64,000 bases of DNA, taken from Nocardia vinacea. GTDB lineage: Bacteria > Actinomycetota > Actinomycetes > Mycobacteriales > Mycobacteriaceae. This document shows, one piece after another, positions 45,726 to 54,882 of the stretch. Both the position numbers and the translations under genes were made by a program. Where the stretch lies: contig NZ_CP109149.1 in assembly GCF_035920345.1 (NCBI RefSeq), forward strand, positions 4,588,001 through 4,652,000, written 5' to 3'. The notes below the pieces were generated by a model, which did no database searches, was not told the origin of the DNA, and was given only the letters and a program-made list of their open reading frames with translations. Position 1 is the stretch's first letter, and each line of letters begins with the position of its first letter.

Positions 45726-47053
45726 ATCAAGCTGCTGAGCACCAGCCACGACACGAAGGCCGAGGGCAGCATCGAATCGAGGCGGTCCATGATGCCGCCG
45801 TGGCCGGGCAGCAGGGTGCCCATATCCTTGATGCCCAGTTCCCGCTTGACCTGGGATTCGATGAGATCGCCGACGGTCGCGACCAGTACCAGGCCGACGC
45901 CGAGCACCACGCCGATCATCGAATTGGCTTCCAGCAGCAGGGTCACCGTCAGCAGACCGCCGATCACGCTGAACACCAGCGAACCGCAGAAGCCCTCCCA
46001 GGACTTCTTCGGGCTGATCGCGGGCACCATCGGATGCCGCCCGAACAGCACACCCGCCACGTAACCGCCGACATCGGAGCAGACCACCAGGATCATGAAG
46101 GTCAGCACCCGCAGGTTGCCGTCGGGCTCGAGCAGCAGCAGCGTCGCGAACGAGGCGAGCAGCGGAATCCAGGCCAGAGTGAAGATCGTGATCGCGGTGT
46201 CGCGCAAGAAGTTTCGCGGCGCGGTCTGCAAGCCGTGATCGAAAAGGCGCCACACCATGCAGATCAGCGTGGTCGCGGCAAAGGCGCCCGCCACGCCGCT
46301 GGCGCCCCACGGCCAGCCGAGCCAGAACACTGCCTGACCGCCGACGATGAGCGGGATCCGCGGGACGAGGACATCCGCCTCCCGCAGCCGCTTGGCAACC
46401 TCCCAGGTCGCGACGCCGACTCCGGCGGCCGCGACGCCGATGAATACCTTCGGCACGAACAGCAGGATCGCGATGAGCGAGAGCCCGAGACCGAACCCGA
46501 CAGCCAAGGCGGCGGGCAGGTTGCGGCCGGCGCGCGAGGCGGGAGCTGCGGATTCGTCCGAGTTCTGTTGCTGGGCTGTGGCATTCACGGGCTCGGCGGC
46601 CGAAGACTCGGGGGTCACGGAACCGTCGTTTTCGGGTCCGGGCGTCGCCGGTCCCCAGCTCGAAGGCCCATCGGTCGCGGGTTCTGGAGTCGCAGGTCCA
46701 TCAGTCGCGGGGCCATCGGTCGTGGGACCATCGGTCGCCGAGCCGAGCGTCGCGGGGCCGAGCGTCGCGAGACCATCGGTCGCGGGGCCGGATGTCGTCG
46801 GTCCCGAGGGTACGACGGTCGCATCGCCCGGAGTCGCGGGCCGACCGGTCGAGGCCACCGGCGCCGAGGATCCCCGACGTTCAGCCTCGGATGTCGCGGA
46901 GTCGGTGTGCACGGATTCGGGAGGTGCGGCTTCGGGAAGCGCGGCATCGACCGCGCGCCCGTCCGTCGCATCAACAGTGCCGTTGGCCGGCCTCGGCTCC
47001 TCGGCCGCACCGGTCGCGGCGGCGTTCTCGGCCACGATTGTCCCGTCGCTCAA
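45722..47053 (-). CDS. cdsA: Phosphatidate cytidylyltransferase with repetitive N-terminal extension
   Basis: This encodes 443 residues. It makes CDP-diacylglycerol from phosphatidate and CTP for membrane phospholipids. From about residue 180 there are eight or so membrane helices, ending in the CdsA signature with DVGGYVAGVLFGRHPMVPAI, SPKKSWEGFCGS, and GDLIESQVKRELGIKDMG then GHGGIMDRLDS. The first 180 residues are Thr/Pro/Gly/Ala-rich and hold a pentapeptide-like repeat (TDGPA, TLGPA, TPGPE; about residues 86-145). Such extensions are usual in actinobacterial CdsA but vary in length. It sits upstream of no gene on its strand before rlmN and downstream of frr. Confidence 0.95.
   Translation of the reverse strand: MSDGTIVAENAAATGAAEEPRPANGTVDATDGRAVDAALPEAAPPESVHTDSATSEAERRGSSAPVASTGRPATPGDATVVPSGPTTSGPATDGLATLGPATLGSATDGPTTDGPATDGPATPEPATDGPSSWGPATPGPENDGSVTPESSAAEPVNATAQQQNSDESAAPASRAGRNLPAALAVGFGLGLSLIAILLFVPKVFIGVAAAGVGVATWEVAKRLREADVLVPRIPLIVGGQAVFWLGWPWGASGVAGAFAATTLICMVWRLFDHGLQTAPRNFLRDTAITIFTLAWIPLLASFATLLLLEPDGNLRVLTFMILVVCSDVGGYVAGVLFGRHPMVPAISPKKSWEGFCGSLVFSVIGGLLTVTLLLEANSMIGVVLGVGLVLVATVGDLIESQVKRELGIKDMGTLLPGHGGIMDRLDSMLPSAFVSWLVLSSLI
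46619..46798. repeat. 15-bp imperfect tandem repeat in the cdsA 5' region
   Basis: About twelve imperfect copies of a 15-bp unit (plus strand near gggaccatcggtcgc) encode the pentapeptide [TS]-x-x-G-P-like repeat of the CdsA head. The repeat is in frame, and its copy number is likely to vary between strains. Confidence 0.75.
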
Positions 47054-47109
47054 CTCGTCGTTCCGTTCGTCCCCCGCCCGAGCGGGCCCGAAAGATCCGG
47101 CCTCGGACC

Positions 47110-47667
47110 TCAGACCTCGAGCAGTTCAGCTTCCTTGTGCTTGACCAGTTCATCGACCTGGCCGACATATTTCGCGGTGGTCTTGTCGAGCTCCTTCTCG
47201 GCGCGCCCGACCTCATCCTCACCCGCCTCGCCATCTTTCTGGATCCGCGACAGTTCGTCCATGGCCTTGCGGCGGACATTCCGAATCGAGACCTTGGCGT
47301 CCTCGCCCTTGCCCTTGGCCTGCTTGGCCAGTTCACGGCGCCGCTCCTCGGTGAGCTGCGGGACCGAGATCCGAATGATGTCACCGTTGTTGGTGGGGTT
47401 GACACCGAGATCCGAATTGCGGATCGCGGTTTCGATCGCGCCGAGCGTCGACTGCTCGTACGGCTTGATCACCACCATCCGCGGCTCGGGCACGGTAATG
47501 CTCGACACCTGGGTAATCGGGGTCGGCGAACCGTAGTAGTCGATGACAATCCGTTGGAACATGCCCGGATTCGCCCGACCGGTGCGGATGGACCCGAGAT
47601 CGTCTTTCGCTACCGAGACGGCCTTCTCCATCTTCTCCTCGGCGTCGAAGAGCGCTTCTTCAATCAC
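47110..47667 (-). CDS. frr: Ribosome-recycling factor
   Basis: This encodes 185 residues, the family's standard length, from GTG 47667 with GGAGGAAAC upstream. It splits post-termination ribosomes with [23 protein letters not shown] and [20 protein letters not shown] are the conserved arm and hinge parts. The C-terminal helix has [20 protein letters not shown]. It follows pyrH on the same strand with 49 bp between and is probably co-transcribed with it. Confidence 0.97.
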   Translation of the reverse strand: MIEEALFDAEEKMEKAVSVAKDDLGSIRTGRANPGMFQRIVIDYYGSPTPITQVSSITVPEPRMVVIKPYEQSTLGAIETAIRNSDLGVNPTNNGDIIRISVPQLTEERRRELAKQAKGKGEDAKVSIRNVRRKAMDELSRIQKDGEAGEDEVGRAEKELDKTTAKYVGQVDELVKHKEAELLEV

Positions 47668-47716
47668 GACCGTTTCCTCCACAGCGTCGTCATCGTCATG
47701 ATCCGCGGGCGCGGGG

Positions 47717-48445
47717 TCAGGACCGAACCAATGTGCCGATCTTCTCACCGGCGACCGCACGGGCGATATTGCCCTTCGTCAACAAATTGAACACCAGGAT
47801 GGGCATCTGGTTGTCCATACACAGGCTGAAGGCCGTCGCGTCGGCGACCTTCAGGTCGCGCTCGATGACCTCTTTATGCGTGATTTCGGTGTACATGGTC
47901 GCGCTCTGGTCGACCCGGGGATCCGCGGTGAAGACCCCGTCGACGGCCTTGGCCATCAGTACCACATCGGCGCCGATCTCCAGTGCGCGCTGAGCTGCGG
48001 TGGTGTCGGTGGAGAAGTAGGGCATGCCCATACCCGCGCCGAAGATGACAACGCGACCCTTCTCCAGGTGCCGCTTGGCGCGCAGCGGCAGATACGGCTC
48101 GGCGACCTGCCCCATGGTGATCGCGGTCTGTACCCGGGTGTCGATGCCCTGCTGCTGCAAAAAGTCTTGCAGCGCAAGGCTGTTCATCACGGTGCCGAGC
48201 ATGCCCATATAGTCCGAGCGGGCGCGTTCCATACCGCGTTCCTCGAGTTCGGCACCGCGGAAGAAGTTGCCGCCGCCGATCACCACGGCCACCTGAACAC
48301 CGCTGGAGACCACCTCGGCGATCTGCTCGGCGACCGTCTGCACCACGTCGGGGTCGAGCCCGACCTTGCCGCCGCCGAACATCTCCCCGCCCAATTTGAG
48401 GAGCACCCGGCGATATCCTGGGCGTTCGATCCCGGGGTTCGTCAT
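47717..48445 (-). CDS. pyrH: UMP kinase
   Basis: This encodes 242 residues from ATG 48445 with AAGGAGAC upstream. It phosphorylates UMP to UDP in pyrimidine synthesis. The amino-acid-kinase fold shows [32 protein letters not shown], the [19 protein letters not shown] acceptor helix and [20 protein letters not shown]. It acts as a hexamer feedback-regulated by UTP in other bacteria. The order pyrH-frr-cdsA is conserved. Confidence 0.97.
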   Translation of the reverse strand: MTNPGIERPGYRRVLLKLGGEMFGGGKVGLDPDVVQTVAEQIAEVVSSGVQVAVVIGGGNFFRGAELEERGMERARSDYMGMLGTVMNSLALQDFLQQQGIDTRVQTAITMGQVAEPYLPLRAKRHLEKGRVVIFGAGMGMPYFSTDTTAAQRALEIGADVVLMAKAVDGVFTADPRVDQSATMYTEITHKEVIERDLKVADATAFSLCMDNQMPILVFNLLTKGNIARAVAGEKIGTLVRS

Positions 48446-48642
48446 GGGTGTTCGTCTCCTTCGGCGATTGATTTCGGTCTGTCGACACAGCACGTGGGCC
48501 GGATGGCAACGCGGAGGCTCAACACGGAGCGCCCTTATCCTGCCTTACTCGGATTCGATGTGGGTAGAAGACCCCCTCGGACGCAACGAACTCGCCCGGT
48601 CAGGCTCGGGAATTGCGGATGAACGGCCGGCGTCCGGACAGC

Positions 48643-48684
48643 CGAAACCCCTCGTACACCGCATCCGGAGCACGAGGGGTTTCG
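48643..48684 (-). terminator. Hairpin terminator after tsf
   Basis: Arms 48643-48655 and 48672-48684 (CGAAACCCCTCGT and its complement) form a 13-bp stem 10 bp beyond the tsf stop. It separates the rpsB-tsf unit from pyrH-frr. Confidence 0.8.
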
Positions 48685-48693
48685 CAGGCGTTA

Positions 48694-49518
48694 TCAGGCC
48701 TGGCCGACCTCGAAACGGGCGAAGCGGGTCACGGTGACACCGGCCTCGTCCAGCAGGGCCTTGACGGTCTTCTTCGAATCGGTGACCGACGCCTGCTCCA
48801 GCAGGACGACATCCTTGAAGAAGCCGTTGACCCGGCCCTCGGTGATCTTCGGCAGCGCGGCCTCGGGCTTGCCCTCTTCCTTCGCGGTCTGCTCGGCGAT
48901 GCGGCGCTCGTTCTCCACCACGTCGGCCGGTACATCCTCGCGAGTCAGGTACTTGGCCTTGAGCGCGGCGACCTGCATGCCGACGGCACGCGCGGCGTCG
49001 GCGGCGGCGTCACCCTCGCCCTGGTACTCGACCAGCACGCCGACCGCGGGCGGCAGGTCGGTGGCGCGCTTGTGCAGGTAGACGGCGACCGGGCCGTCGA
49101 AGGAGACGACGCGACGCAGCTCGAGCTTCTCGCCGATCTTGGCGGCCAGCGCCTGCAGCGCCTCCTCGACGGTCTGACCGTCCAGCTTCAGCGCCTTAAG
49201 CGTGTCCAGGTCGCCCGGCTTGGCGGCCGCGGCGGCGGTCACAATCTTGTCGGCGAGGCCCTGAAACTCCTCGTTCTTGGCTACGAAGTCGGTCTCGGAG
49301 TTGATCTCGATCAACACGCCTTCCTTGGCGACGACCAGACCCTCGGCGGTGGCGCGCTCGGCGCGCTTGCCGACATCCTTGGCACCCTTGATGCGCAGCA
49401 CCTCGACGGCCTTGTCGAAATCGCCGTCGGTCTCGACCAGCGCGTTCTTGCAGTCCATCATCCCGGAGCCGGTGAGCTCCCGCAGCCGCTTCACGTCAGC
49501 GGCGGTGTATGTCGCCAT
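48694..49518 (-). CDS. tsf: Translation elongation factor Ts
   Basis: This encodes 274 residues. It exchanges GDP on EF-Tu. The N-terminal UBA-like part has [20 protein letters not shown], followed by the [10 protein letters not shown] motif that contacts EF-Tu. The core domains have [20 protein letters not shown], and the C-terminus [20 protein letters not shown] is characteristic. It follows rpsB, with a hairpin in the 96-bp gap. Confidence 0.97.
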   Translation of the reverse strand: MATYTAADVKRLRELTGSGMMDCKNALVETDGDFDKAVEVLRIKGAKDVGKRAERATAEGLVVAKEGVLIEINSETDFVAKNEEFQGLADKIVTAAAAAKPGDLDTLKALKLDGQTVEEALQALAAKIGEKLELRRVVSFDGPVAVYLHKRATDLPPAVGVLVEYQGEGDAAADAARAVGMQVAALKAKYLTREDVPADVVENERRIAEQTAKEEGKPEAALPKITEGRVNGFFKDVVLLEQASVTDSKKTVKALLDEAGVTVTRFARFEVGQA

Positions 49519-49558
49519 GGGTGGCGATCCTCCTGTGTGTTGTTTCGGGTGGTAACAC

Positions 49559-49600
49559 CACCTTGCCGACCGCTCCTATGCAGGAGAGGTCGGCAAGGTG
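49559..49600 (-). promoter_or_regulatory. Intergenic rpsB-tsf hairpin
   Basis: Outer arms 49559-49571 and 49588-49600 (CACCTTGCCGACC and its exact complement) close over an inner stem 49573-49577/49582-49586 (CTCCT/AGGAG). It lies 14 bp after the rpsB stop. It could be an attenuator that lowers tsf expression relative to rpsB or a processing site. Partial termination is known at this place in other bacteria. Confidence 0.7.
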
Positions 49601-49614
49601 AACAAACGCGACGA

Positions 49615-50466
49615 TCAGGCGTCGGCCGGGGTGGCGGGGGCCTCGGCGGGGGCCTCGGCGGCAGCCTCGGCCTCGGCCTCGGTCGCGGCGGGGGCGGCCT
49701 GCGCGAGGAGCTCCTGCTCCCACTCGGCGAGCGGCTCGCCCGCACCGGCTTCCGGCTTCTCGTCACCGGAGGAGATACCGGCCCGCGCCTGCACGCCCTC
49801 GGCCACCGCGGAGGCGACGACCTTGGTCAGCAGAGCGGCGGAACGGATCGCGTCGTCGTTACCCGGGATCGGGTAGTCGACCAGATCGGGATCGCAGTTG
49901 GTGTCCAGGATCGCGATGACCGGGATGTTCAGCTTGCGCGCCTCGCCGACGGCGATGTGCTCCTTGTTGGTGTCGACGACCCAGATGGCCGAGGGCACCT
50001 TGGCCATATCGCGGATACCGCCGAGGGTGCGCTCCAGCTTGTTCATCTCACGCGTGAGCATGAGGATTTCCTTCTTGGTGCGACCCTCGAAGCCACCGGT
50101 CTGCTCCATCGCCTCGAGCTCCTTGAGGCGCTGGAGGCGCTTGTGCACGGTGGAGAAGTTGGTGAGCATGCCACCCAGCCAACGCTGGTTAACGTAGGGC
50201 ATACCGACGCGAGTCGCCTCGGCCGCGATCGACTCCTGGGCCTGCTTCTTGGTGCCGACGAAGAGAACGGTGCCACCGTGGGCGACGGTCTCCTTGACGA
50301 ACTCGTAGGCCTTGTCGATGTAGGTCAGCGTCTGCTGCAGGTCGATGATGTAGATGCCGTTGCGGTCGGTGAAGATGAACCGCTTCATCTTCGGGTTCCA
50401 GCGCCGGGTCTGGTGTCCGAAGTGTGCGCCGCTGTCGAGCAGCTGCTTCATTGTTACGACAGCCAT
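49615..50466 (-). CDS. rpsB: 30S ribosomal protein S2
   Basis: This encodes 283 residues from ATG 50466 with AGAGAGATACGGC upstream. Family landmarks: [53 protein letters not shown], and [28 protein letters not shown]. The last 35 residues are an Ala/Glu/Pro tail ([20 protein letters not shown]) seen in actinobacterial S2 proteins. It is the first gene of the rpsB-tsf operon. Confidence 0.97.
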   Translation of the reverse strand: MAVVTMKQLLDSGAHFGHQTRRWNPKMKRFIFTDRNGIYIIDLQQTLTYIDKAYEFVKETVAHGGTVLFVGTKKQAQESIAAEATRVGMPYVNQRWLGGMLTNFSTVHKRLQRLKELEAMEQTGGFEGRTKKEILMLTREMNKLERTLGGIRDMAKVPSAIWVVDTNKEHIAVGEARKLNIPVIAILDTNCDPDLVDYPIPGNDDAIRSAALLTKVVASAVAEGVQARAGISSGDEKPEAGAGEPLAEWEQELLAQAAPAATEAEAEAAAEAPAEAPATPADA

Positions 50467-50533
50467 GGTGCCGTATCTCTCTTTCGTTGCCGGTTGCCGC
50501 GGCGAATCGGTGATCCGCCGCCCTGGCGCCTCC

Positions 50534-50578
50534 GAATCATCGGACCCGATCACGAGGATCAGGACCAGCCGATGATTC
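50534..50578 (-). promoter_or_regulatory. Hairpin in the rpsB leader
   Basis: GAATCATCGG at 50534-50543 pairs exactly with CCGATGATTC at 50569-50578, about 70-110 nt upstream of the rpsB start. S2 is known to repress its own operon through leader structure in several bacteria. This hairpin could be part of such a leader. The rest of 50579-50831 holds no gene that I can see. Confidence 0.4.
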
Positions 50579-50831
50579 CCTGCTCCGCATGCACTGCCGA
50601 TTCACGAAGTCGAGCTCCGGTTCGAACAGCGCCGTTACGAACAAGCACAGGGTGGCGCGCGAAGTCGGTCCGTGCAGGCACAGACCGCTCGACCAGTCTA
50701 CGGGCTGAGGGGGTGAGTTTCTAAATCGCCCTGTCATGGGTCGAAACAGGCCATCTCCACAACCGAGCAAGTTGTCCACACTCGCCGAAGCGAGGGTACT
50801 GCGGGTGTCCTTCGCGGCCGACGCTTGAAAC

Positions 50832-51614
50832 ATGAATCGCATAGCTATCTCGATGACCATGCTCATCCCACCGCTGTTCCTGCTGTCACTGGCTCTGGCA
50901 CAGCCGGTTTCGGCCGCACCGCGGAATGGCGGGGCTCCCGTGGCGGTGCCTTGGGGACCTGCGGCGATCGCTGCGCCTGCCAGGGGCTTCCCCGGATCGG
51001 AAGTCGTGTTCGGGGAGTGCACGGGTTCGGCTTGTTCAGCGGGTGGCGGGCCTGCGCGGGTGCCGGATCCGCTTCGTGCTGCACCGCTCGTTGTGAATAT
51101 TTCGCCTGGTGCGCCGGATGTGAATGTAGCGCCGGATGCAGCCCGCGTGAACCTCGCGCCTGGGACGCTGGGAGTTGATATCGCGCCGAATGCGCTTCGA
51201 GTGAATATCGCGCCGGATGCATTGCGCGTGAATGTCTCTTCCGACGGACTCCGCGGAAATATCGCCCCAGAGTCACGCCATGTGAACGTTGCGGCCGACG
51301 CACCGCGGATGAACGTCACGCCGGACGCACTCCGCGTCAATGTCGCGCCCGACGCACTCCGCGTCGATATCGCGACCGACGCACTCCGCGTGGACCTTGC
51401 ACCCAACATGCTCCGGGTGGGCGGTGCATTCGAAGGGCATTCGGTCGACGGCGTGCAGACGTCGATCTTCGAGGAGGACGCGGCGCCGCTCGCGACCGAT
51501 ATCGCGCGTGGGGGCAGTACCGGGTCGGCGAGTTCGTTGCCGCGGGTTTTCAGCGATCTGCTGTCGCGGCTGCTGGATCTGGTTCAGCAGGCTCCGCTTC
51601 CACTGCAGCGCTGA
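50832..51614 (+). CDS. Secreted protein of twelve nonapeptide repeats
   Basis: This encodes 260 residues. A signal peptide (AISMTMLIPPLFLLSLALAQ) ends near VSA-AP. A Pro/Gly/Ala region with two cysteines (FGECTGSACSAGG) precedes residues 88-195, which are twelve consecutive nine-residue units of the form V-[ND]-[IVL]-[AS]-[PT]-[DN]-A-L-R. Hydrophobic residues at 1, 3 and 8 and polar ones at 2 and 6 suggest a strand-turn solenoid. A short amphipathic C-terminus follows (VFSDLLSRLLDLVQQAPL). I do not recognise a family. The M23 peptidase gene starts 6 bp downstream, so both are probably in one operon working in the cell envelope. Confidence 0.75.
   Translation: MNRIAISMTMLIPPLFLLSLALAQPVSAAPRNGGAPVAVPWGPAAIAAPARGFPGSEVVFGECTGSACSAGGGPARVPDPLRAAPLVVNISPGAPDVNVAPDAARVNLAPGTLGVDIAPNALRVNIAPDALRVNVSSDGLRGNIAPESRHVNVAADAPRMNVTPDALRVNVAPDALRVDIATDALRVDLAPNMLRVGGAFEGHSVDGVQTSIFEEDAAPLATDIARGGSTGSASSLPRVFSDLLSRLLDLVQQAPLPLQR
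51093..51416 (+). repeat. Twelve 27-bp tandem repeats within the secreted protein gene
   Basis: The period is exactly 27 bp over 324 bp, with each unit encoding nine residues. Units have diverged at the DNA level but keep the pattern gtn-aay-gtc-gcg-ccg-gay-gcn-ctn-cgn, with the last five most alike. This indicates repeated duplication followed by selection on the peptide. Confidence 0.85.
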
Positions 51615-51620
51615 TCTCGG

Positions 51621-52166
51621 ATGAATGATCTCGGCGGGGTCGGCAGTCTACATCGGCGGCGGCTGAGTTCGATCGTCCTCGGGGTTATCGCTCTGCTGGG
51701 ACTCGTTGCGGAGCAGTCGGTTTCGGCTGCTCCGCACGGGGAGTTCAGCTGGCCGCTGCAACCACGGCCCGCGGTCGAGCGGCAATTCGACAAACCGGCG
51801 CAGGACTGGCTACCCGGACATCGCGGGGTCGATCTGGCAGGTACGAATGGGCAGGCGGTCCTCGCGGCCGGAGACGGAATCGTGGTGTTCGCGGGGACAG
51901 TCGCAGGCAAGCCGGTCGTGTCGATCGATCACCCCGGCGGGCTGCGAACCACGTACGAGCCGGTGCAAGCAGAGGTTTCGGTGGGCATGCGAGTCGGTCG
52001 CGGAACGCGAATCGGCGCTTTGGAAGCTGGACACGAGGGTTGCGTGGCGGCGGCGTGCCTGCATTGGGGTGCGCGACGAGAAGCAAGCGATCACAGCCGA
52101 CGTGAATACATCGATCCGCTCGGACTACTGCACCCGACTCCCCTGCGACTGAAGCCGGTGACTTGA
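51621..52166 (+). CDS. M23-family peptidoglycan endopeptidase
   Basis: This encodes 181 residues. A basic head and hydrophobic signal (IVLGVIALLGLVAEQSVSAA) are followed by a compact LytM domain. It has FSWPLQPRPAVERQFDKP, the zinc ligands in GHRGVDLAG (HxxxD), and CLHWGARR with the final His. It lies beside rpsB on the other strand as Rv2891 does in M. tuberculosis (recalled). It probably cuts peptide cross-links or is a degenerate regulator. All three ligand positions are present, so activity is plausible. Confidence 0.88.
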   Translation: MNDLGGVGSLHRRRLSSIVLGVIALLGLVAEQSVSAAPHGEFSWPLQPRPAVERQFDKPAQDWLPGHRGVDLAGTNGQAVLAAGDGIVVFAGTVAGKPVVSIDHPGGLRTTYEPVQAEVSVGMRVGRGTRIGALEAGHEGCVAAACLHWGARREASDHSRREYIDPLGLLHPTPLRLKPVT

Positions 52167-52235
52167 ATTCAGGGCCGAGCAGCCGGTTCGGAGGATGCTC
52201 TTCCGCAGTGACGGTTTGGGCGCGAGGATCGGGTT

Positions 52236-52754
52236 ATGGGAGATGCGCTCGAAGATCCGCCGTTCACCTATGCCGAGGTCGGCGCGACGAAGGAGGTGCT
52301 GCCTGCGGGCTATCACCGGTTTCGGCTGCGCCGCCGCATCGGGTCCGGGCGGGCGCTGTTCGAGCGCGCGGGTGCGGAGATCCTGGCGTATCGAATGCAA
52401 AAGGGCACCGGCATCTTTCGGGAGGCCGACACACCGACCGCGGAGCCGGGGACGCGGCTGACGGTGCGGTTGGGCGGCGGTCCGGTCGGCATCACCGCGC
52501 CGTGCCGCGTCGTCTACGTCCTCGACGAACCCGACCGGCGCGGCTTTGCATACGGCACTCTGCCCGGACACCCAGAGATCGGCGAGGAACTGTTCGCCGT
52601 CGAGTACGACACCACCGATGACACCGTCTACGGCCTGGTCACGGCCTTCTCCCGCCCCGGGGCCTGGTACGTGCGGCTCGGCGGACCGGTGGTGCGAGCC
52701 ATCCAACGCATCATCGCCGGAAAGTACATCGACACGCTCCTGACCTCCGCCTAG
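52236..52754 (+). CDS. DUF1990 protein
   Basis: This encodes 172 residues, soluble. It starts PPFTYAEVGATKEVLPAGYH, then GRALFERAGAEILAYRMQKG, PCRVVYVLDEPDRRGFAYGT and LPGHPEIGEELFAVEY, the DUF1990 pattern. The fold is believed to be START-like. The function is unknown. It stands as a single gene, and the 180 bp after it to the alkyl sulfatase stop hold nothing obvious. Confidence 0.87.
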   Translation: MGDALEDPPFTYAEVGATKEVLPAGYHRFRLRRRIGSGRALFERAGAEILAYRMQKGTGIFREADTPTAEPGTRLTVRLGGGPVGITAPCRVVYVLDEPDRRGFAYGTLPGHPEIGEELFAVEYDTTDDTVYGLVTAFSRPGAWYVRLGGPVVRAIQRIIAGKYIDTLLTSA

Positions 52755-52935
52755 GTTCCGCATAACGCTCGGGTCAGGACAGCGGATTCTGCTGCAGCAC
52801 AGCCGAATTCAGCGCACTTGCCCGGATGGTAGACAACACGAGAACGTGCGGCAATGATGTGCTCGACGGCCGTCCAGGAGTCGCGCTCCCATCTCGGCTC
52901 ACGCAAGAGCACACAAGCGGCACGCGAGCGCTATC

Positions 52936-54834
52936 TCACGGGGTGACGATGGCGAAGTCCGGATCCGGCGCGTCGATCACACCGACCACCGCGTTCAGCC
53001 CGCTGGGATCCCCGGCAATGGCGATATCGCCCGCGGCGACCAGTGCACCGAGATTCTCCCCTGCCAACAAGGCTCGAATCAGGATCGACCTCGTCAAGGT
53101 GAAAGAGGCATCCGGATCGGGTAAGTCGGCGCCGTCGGGCTTGTCGTAGTGGACCATCAGGCCGTTGCGCAGTTCGAGGCGGTAGGTGCGTTTTTCGTCG
53201 GTGATGTGCCAGTCGATCACCACGCGCAAATTCCACGCCTTCGGTCCATCGATGCGCAGCGCGATCGCATCGAAGATCTGTTCGATGGTCAGCGCCTCGA
53301 GCATCGTGGGCGCATTGGTCATCGTCGGCGTGCCGAACGAGCCATTGCGCAGCTCATAGGCTCCGCTGAGGAAGAAGTTGCGCCAGGTGGCGTTCTCAGC
53401 ACCATAGCCGAGCTGCTCGAAGGTGTTGGCCTGCAACGTTTTTGCCGCCGCATGGGCCGGATCCGCGAAGATGACATAGTTGACCACCTGCGCGACCCAC
53501 CGGTAATCCCCAGCGTCATAAGCGGTTTGCGCCTTACGCAGCACCTCGTCGACACCGCCCATGAATTCCACATGACGCCTCGCGGATTCGACCGGCGGAT
53601 GCTCCCACAGATGCGCCGGATTGCCATCGAACCACCCCATGTAACGCTGGTAGATCGCCTTCACATTGTGGCTGACCGAGCCGTAATACCCGTGCGTATG
53701 CCACGCATCGGCGATGGCCGGTGGCAGCTCCAGCATCTCGGCGATCTCACCGCCCAGATAACCCTGATTGAGCCTGCGCACCGTCTGATCGTGCAGATAT
53801 CCATATAGATCCCGTTGCAGCGAAAGGTATTCCACCAGCCGCTCGGTATCCCAGGTCGGCCAGTGATGTGAGGCGAAGACCACGTCGGACTTGCGGGCGA
53901 ACAGATTGATCGACTCGGTCAAATACTTGGCCCACACATGCGAGTCACGTACCAGCGCGCCACGCAGCGTCAGCAGGTTGTGCAGTGTGTGCGTTGCGTT
54001 TTCGGCCATGCACAGCGCGCGCATATCCGGGAAGTAGAAGTTCATCTCGGCGGGCGCCTCGGTGCCCGGGGTGAGCTGGAAGACGATCCGGATTCCGTCG
54101 ACCGTTTCTACCTGACCGGTGCTGGTGATATCCACCGTCGGCGGAATCAAGGTGATCGTGCCCAGCGACGTGGTCTGTCCGAGCCCGGCCCCGACCTGCC
54201 CCTTCGGGCCCCGCGGCAGCGCGGCGCCGTACATATAGGCAGACCGGCGCCCCATCGCAGTTCCCACATAAATGTTTTCGGCAACCGCATGTTCGAGGAA
54301 TCCGGCCGGTGCGAGCACCGGGCAGCGGCCCGCCGCAACATCGGCCACCGTCGTCACACCCATAGCACCGCCGAAATGGTCTGCGTGCGAATGGGTATAG
54401 ATCAACCCGGTTACCGGCCGATCGCCTCGGTGCGCTCGATACAGCGCCAAGCCCGCCGCGGCGGTCTCCGCTGATATCAGCGGATCGATCACGAGCACAC
54501 CGGTGGTTCCCTCGATCAGCGTCATATTCGACAGATCGAGCCCGCGGATCTGATAGATGCCCGCTGCGACCTCGTACAGCCCCTGCTTGACGACCATCCC
54601 GGACTGCCGCCACAGGCTCGGATTGACCGACGCCGGGCAGGTTCCCTGCAGGAAGGCGTAGGATTCATTGTCCCACACCACCTTTCCGTCCGATGTGCGC
54701 ACCTCTCCGGGCTCGAGTGCCGCGATGAACCCGCGGTCCGCATCCGCGAGATCGGCCGTATCGGTAGGCAGTGCGGCCGCCGCTCGTTGCTGCTCGGCGA
54801 CGATGAATTCGCTCGGCTCGGTCGCTGTGCTCAT
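52936..54834 (-). CDS. Linear alkyl sulfatase (MBL fold, SdsA1/BDS1-like)
   Basis: This encodes 632 residues from ATG 54834, six bases after AGGAGG. The ATG at 54840 is too close to it. The metallo-beta-lactamase zinc motif is THSHADHFGGAMGV near residue 172, with further ligands in LCMAENATHTLHNL and VFASHHWPTW. A helical dimerisation domain (about 400-520) and a C-terminal SCP2-like lipid-binding domain (from about 525, LEALTIEQIFDAIALRIDGP) follow, as in SdsA1. No signal peptide is evident. It hydrolyses alkyl sulfates such as detergents to alcohols. The genes after it on this strand are unrelated. Confidence 0.93.
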   Translation of the reverse strand: MSTATEPSEFIVAEQQRAAAALPTDTADLADADRGFIAALEPGEVRTSDGKVVWDNESYAFLQGTCPASVNPSLWRQSGMVVKQGLYEVAAGIYQIRGLDLSNMTLIEGTTGVLVIDPLISAETAAAGLALYRAHRGDRPVTGLIYTHSHADHFGGAMGVTTVADVAAGRCPVLAPAGFLEHAVAENIYVGTAMGRRSAYMYGAALPRGPKGQVGAGLGQTTSLGTITLIPPTVDITSTGQVETVDGIRIVFQLTPGTEAPAEMNFYFPDMRALCMAENATHTLHNLLTLRGALVRDSHVWAKYLTESINLFARKSDVVFASHHWPTWDTERLVEYLSLQRDLYGYLHDQTVRRLNQGYLGGEIAEMLELPPAIADAWHTHGYYGSVSHNVKAIYQRYMGWFDGNPAHLWEHPPVESARRHVEFMGGVDEVLRKAQTAYDAGDYRWVAQVVNYVIFADPAHAAAKTLQANTFEQLGYGAENATWRNFFLSGAYELRNGSFGTPTMTNAPTMLEALTIEQIFDAIALRIDGPKAWNLRVVIDWHITDEKRTYRLELRNGLMVHYDKPDGADLPDPDASFTLTRSILIRALLAGENLGALVAAGDIAIAGDPSGLNAVVGVIDAPDPDFAIVTP

Positions 54835-54882
54835 ATCCATCCTCCTGTGCTTGTCAGCCGAACATGTCCGGCCCGCAACGCA

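Noticed and set aside
45512..47536. 674-codon plus-strand open frame opposite cdsA and frr
   Set aside because: The peptide is low-complexity and follows the repeat of the cdsA head. No start signal or motif is seen.
48613..50724. 703-codon plus-strand open frame opposite tsf and rpsB
   Set aside because: It is the antisense of two certain ribosomal-operon genes. Its Gly/Arg/Leu-rich peptide has no domain. Long shadow frames are expected in GC-rich DNA.
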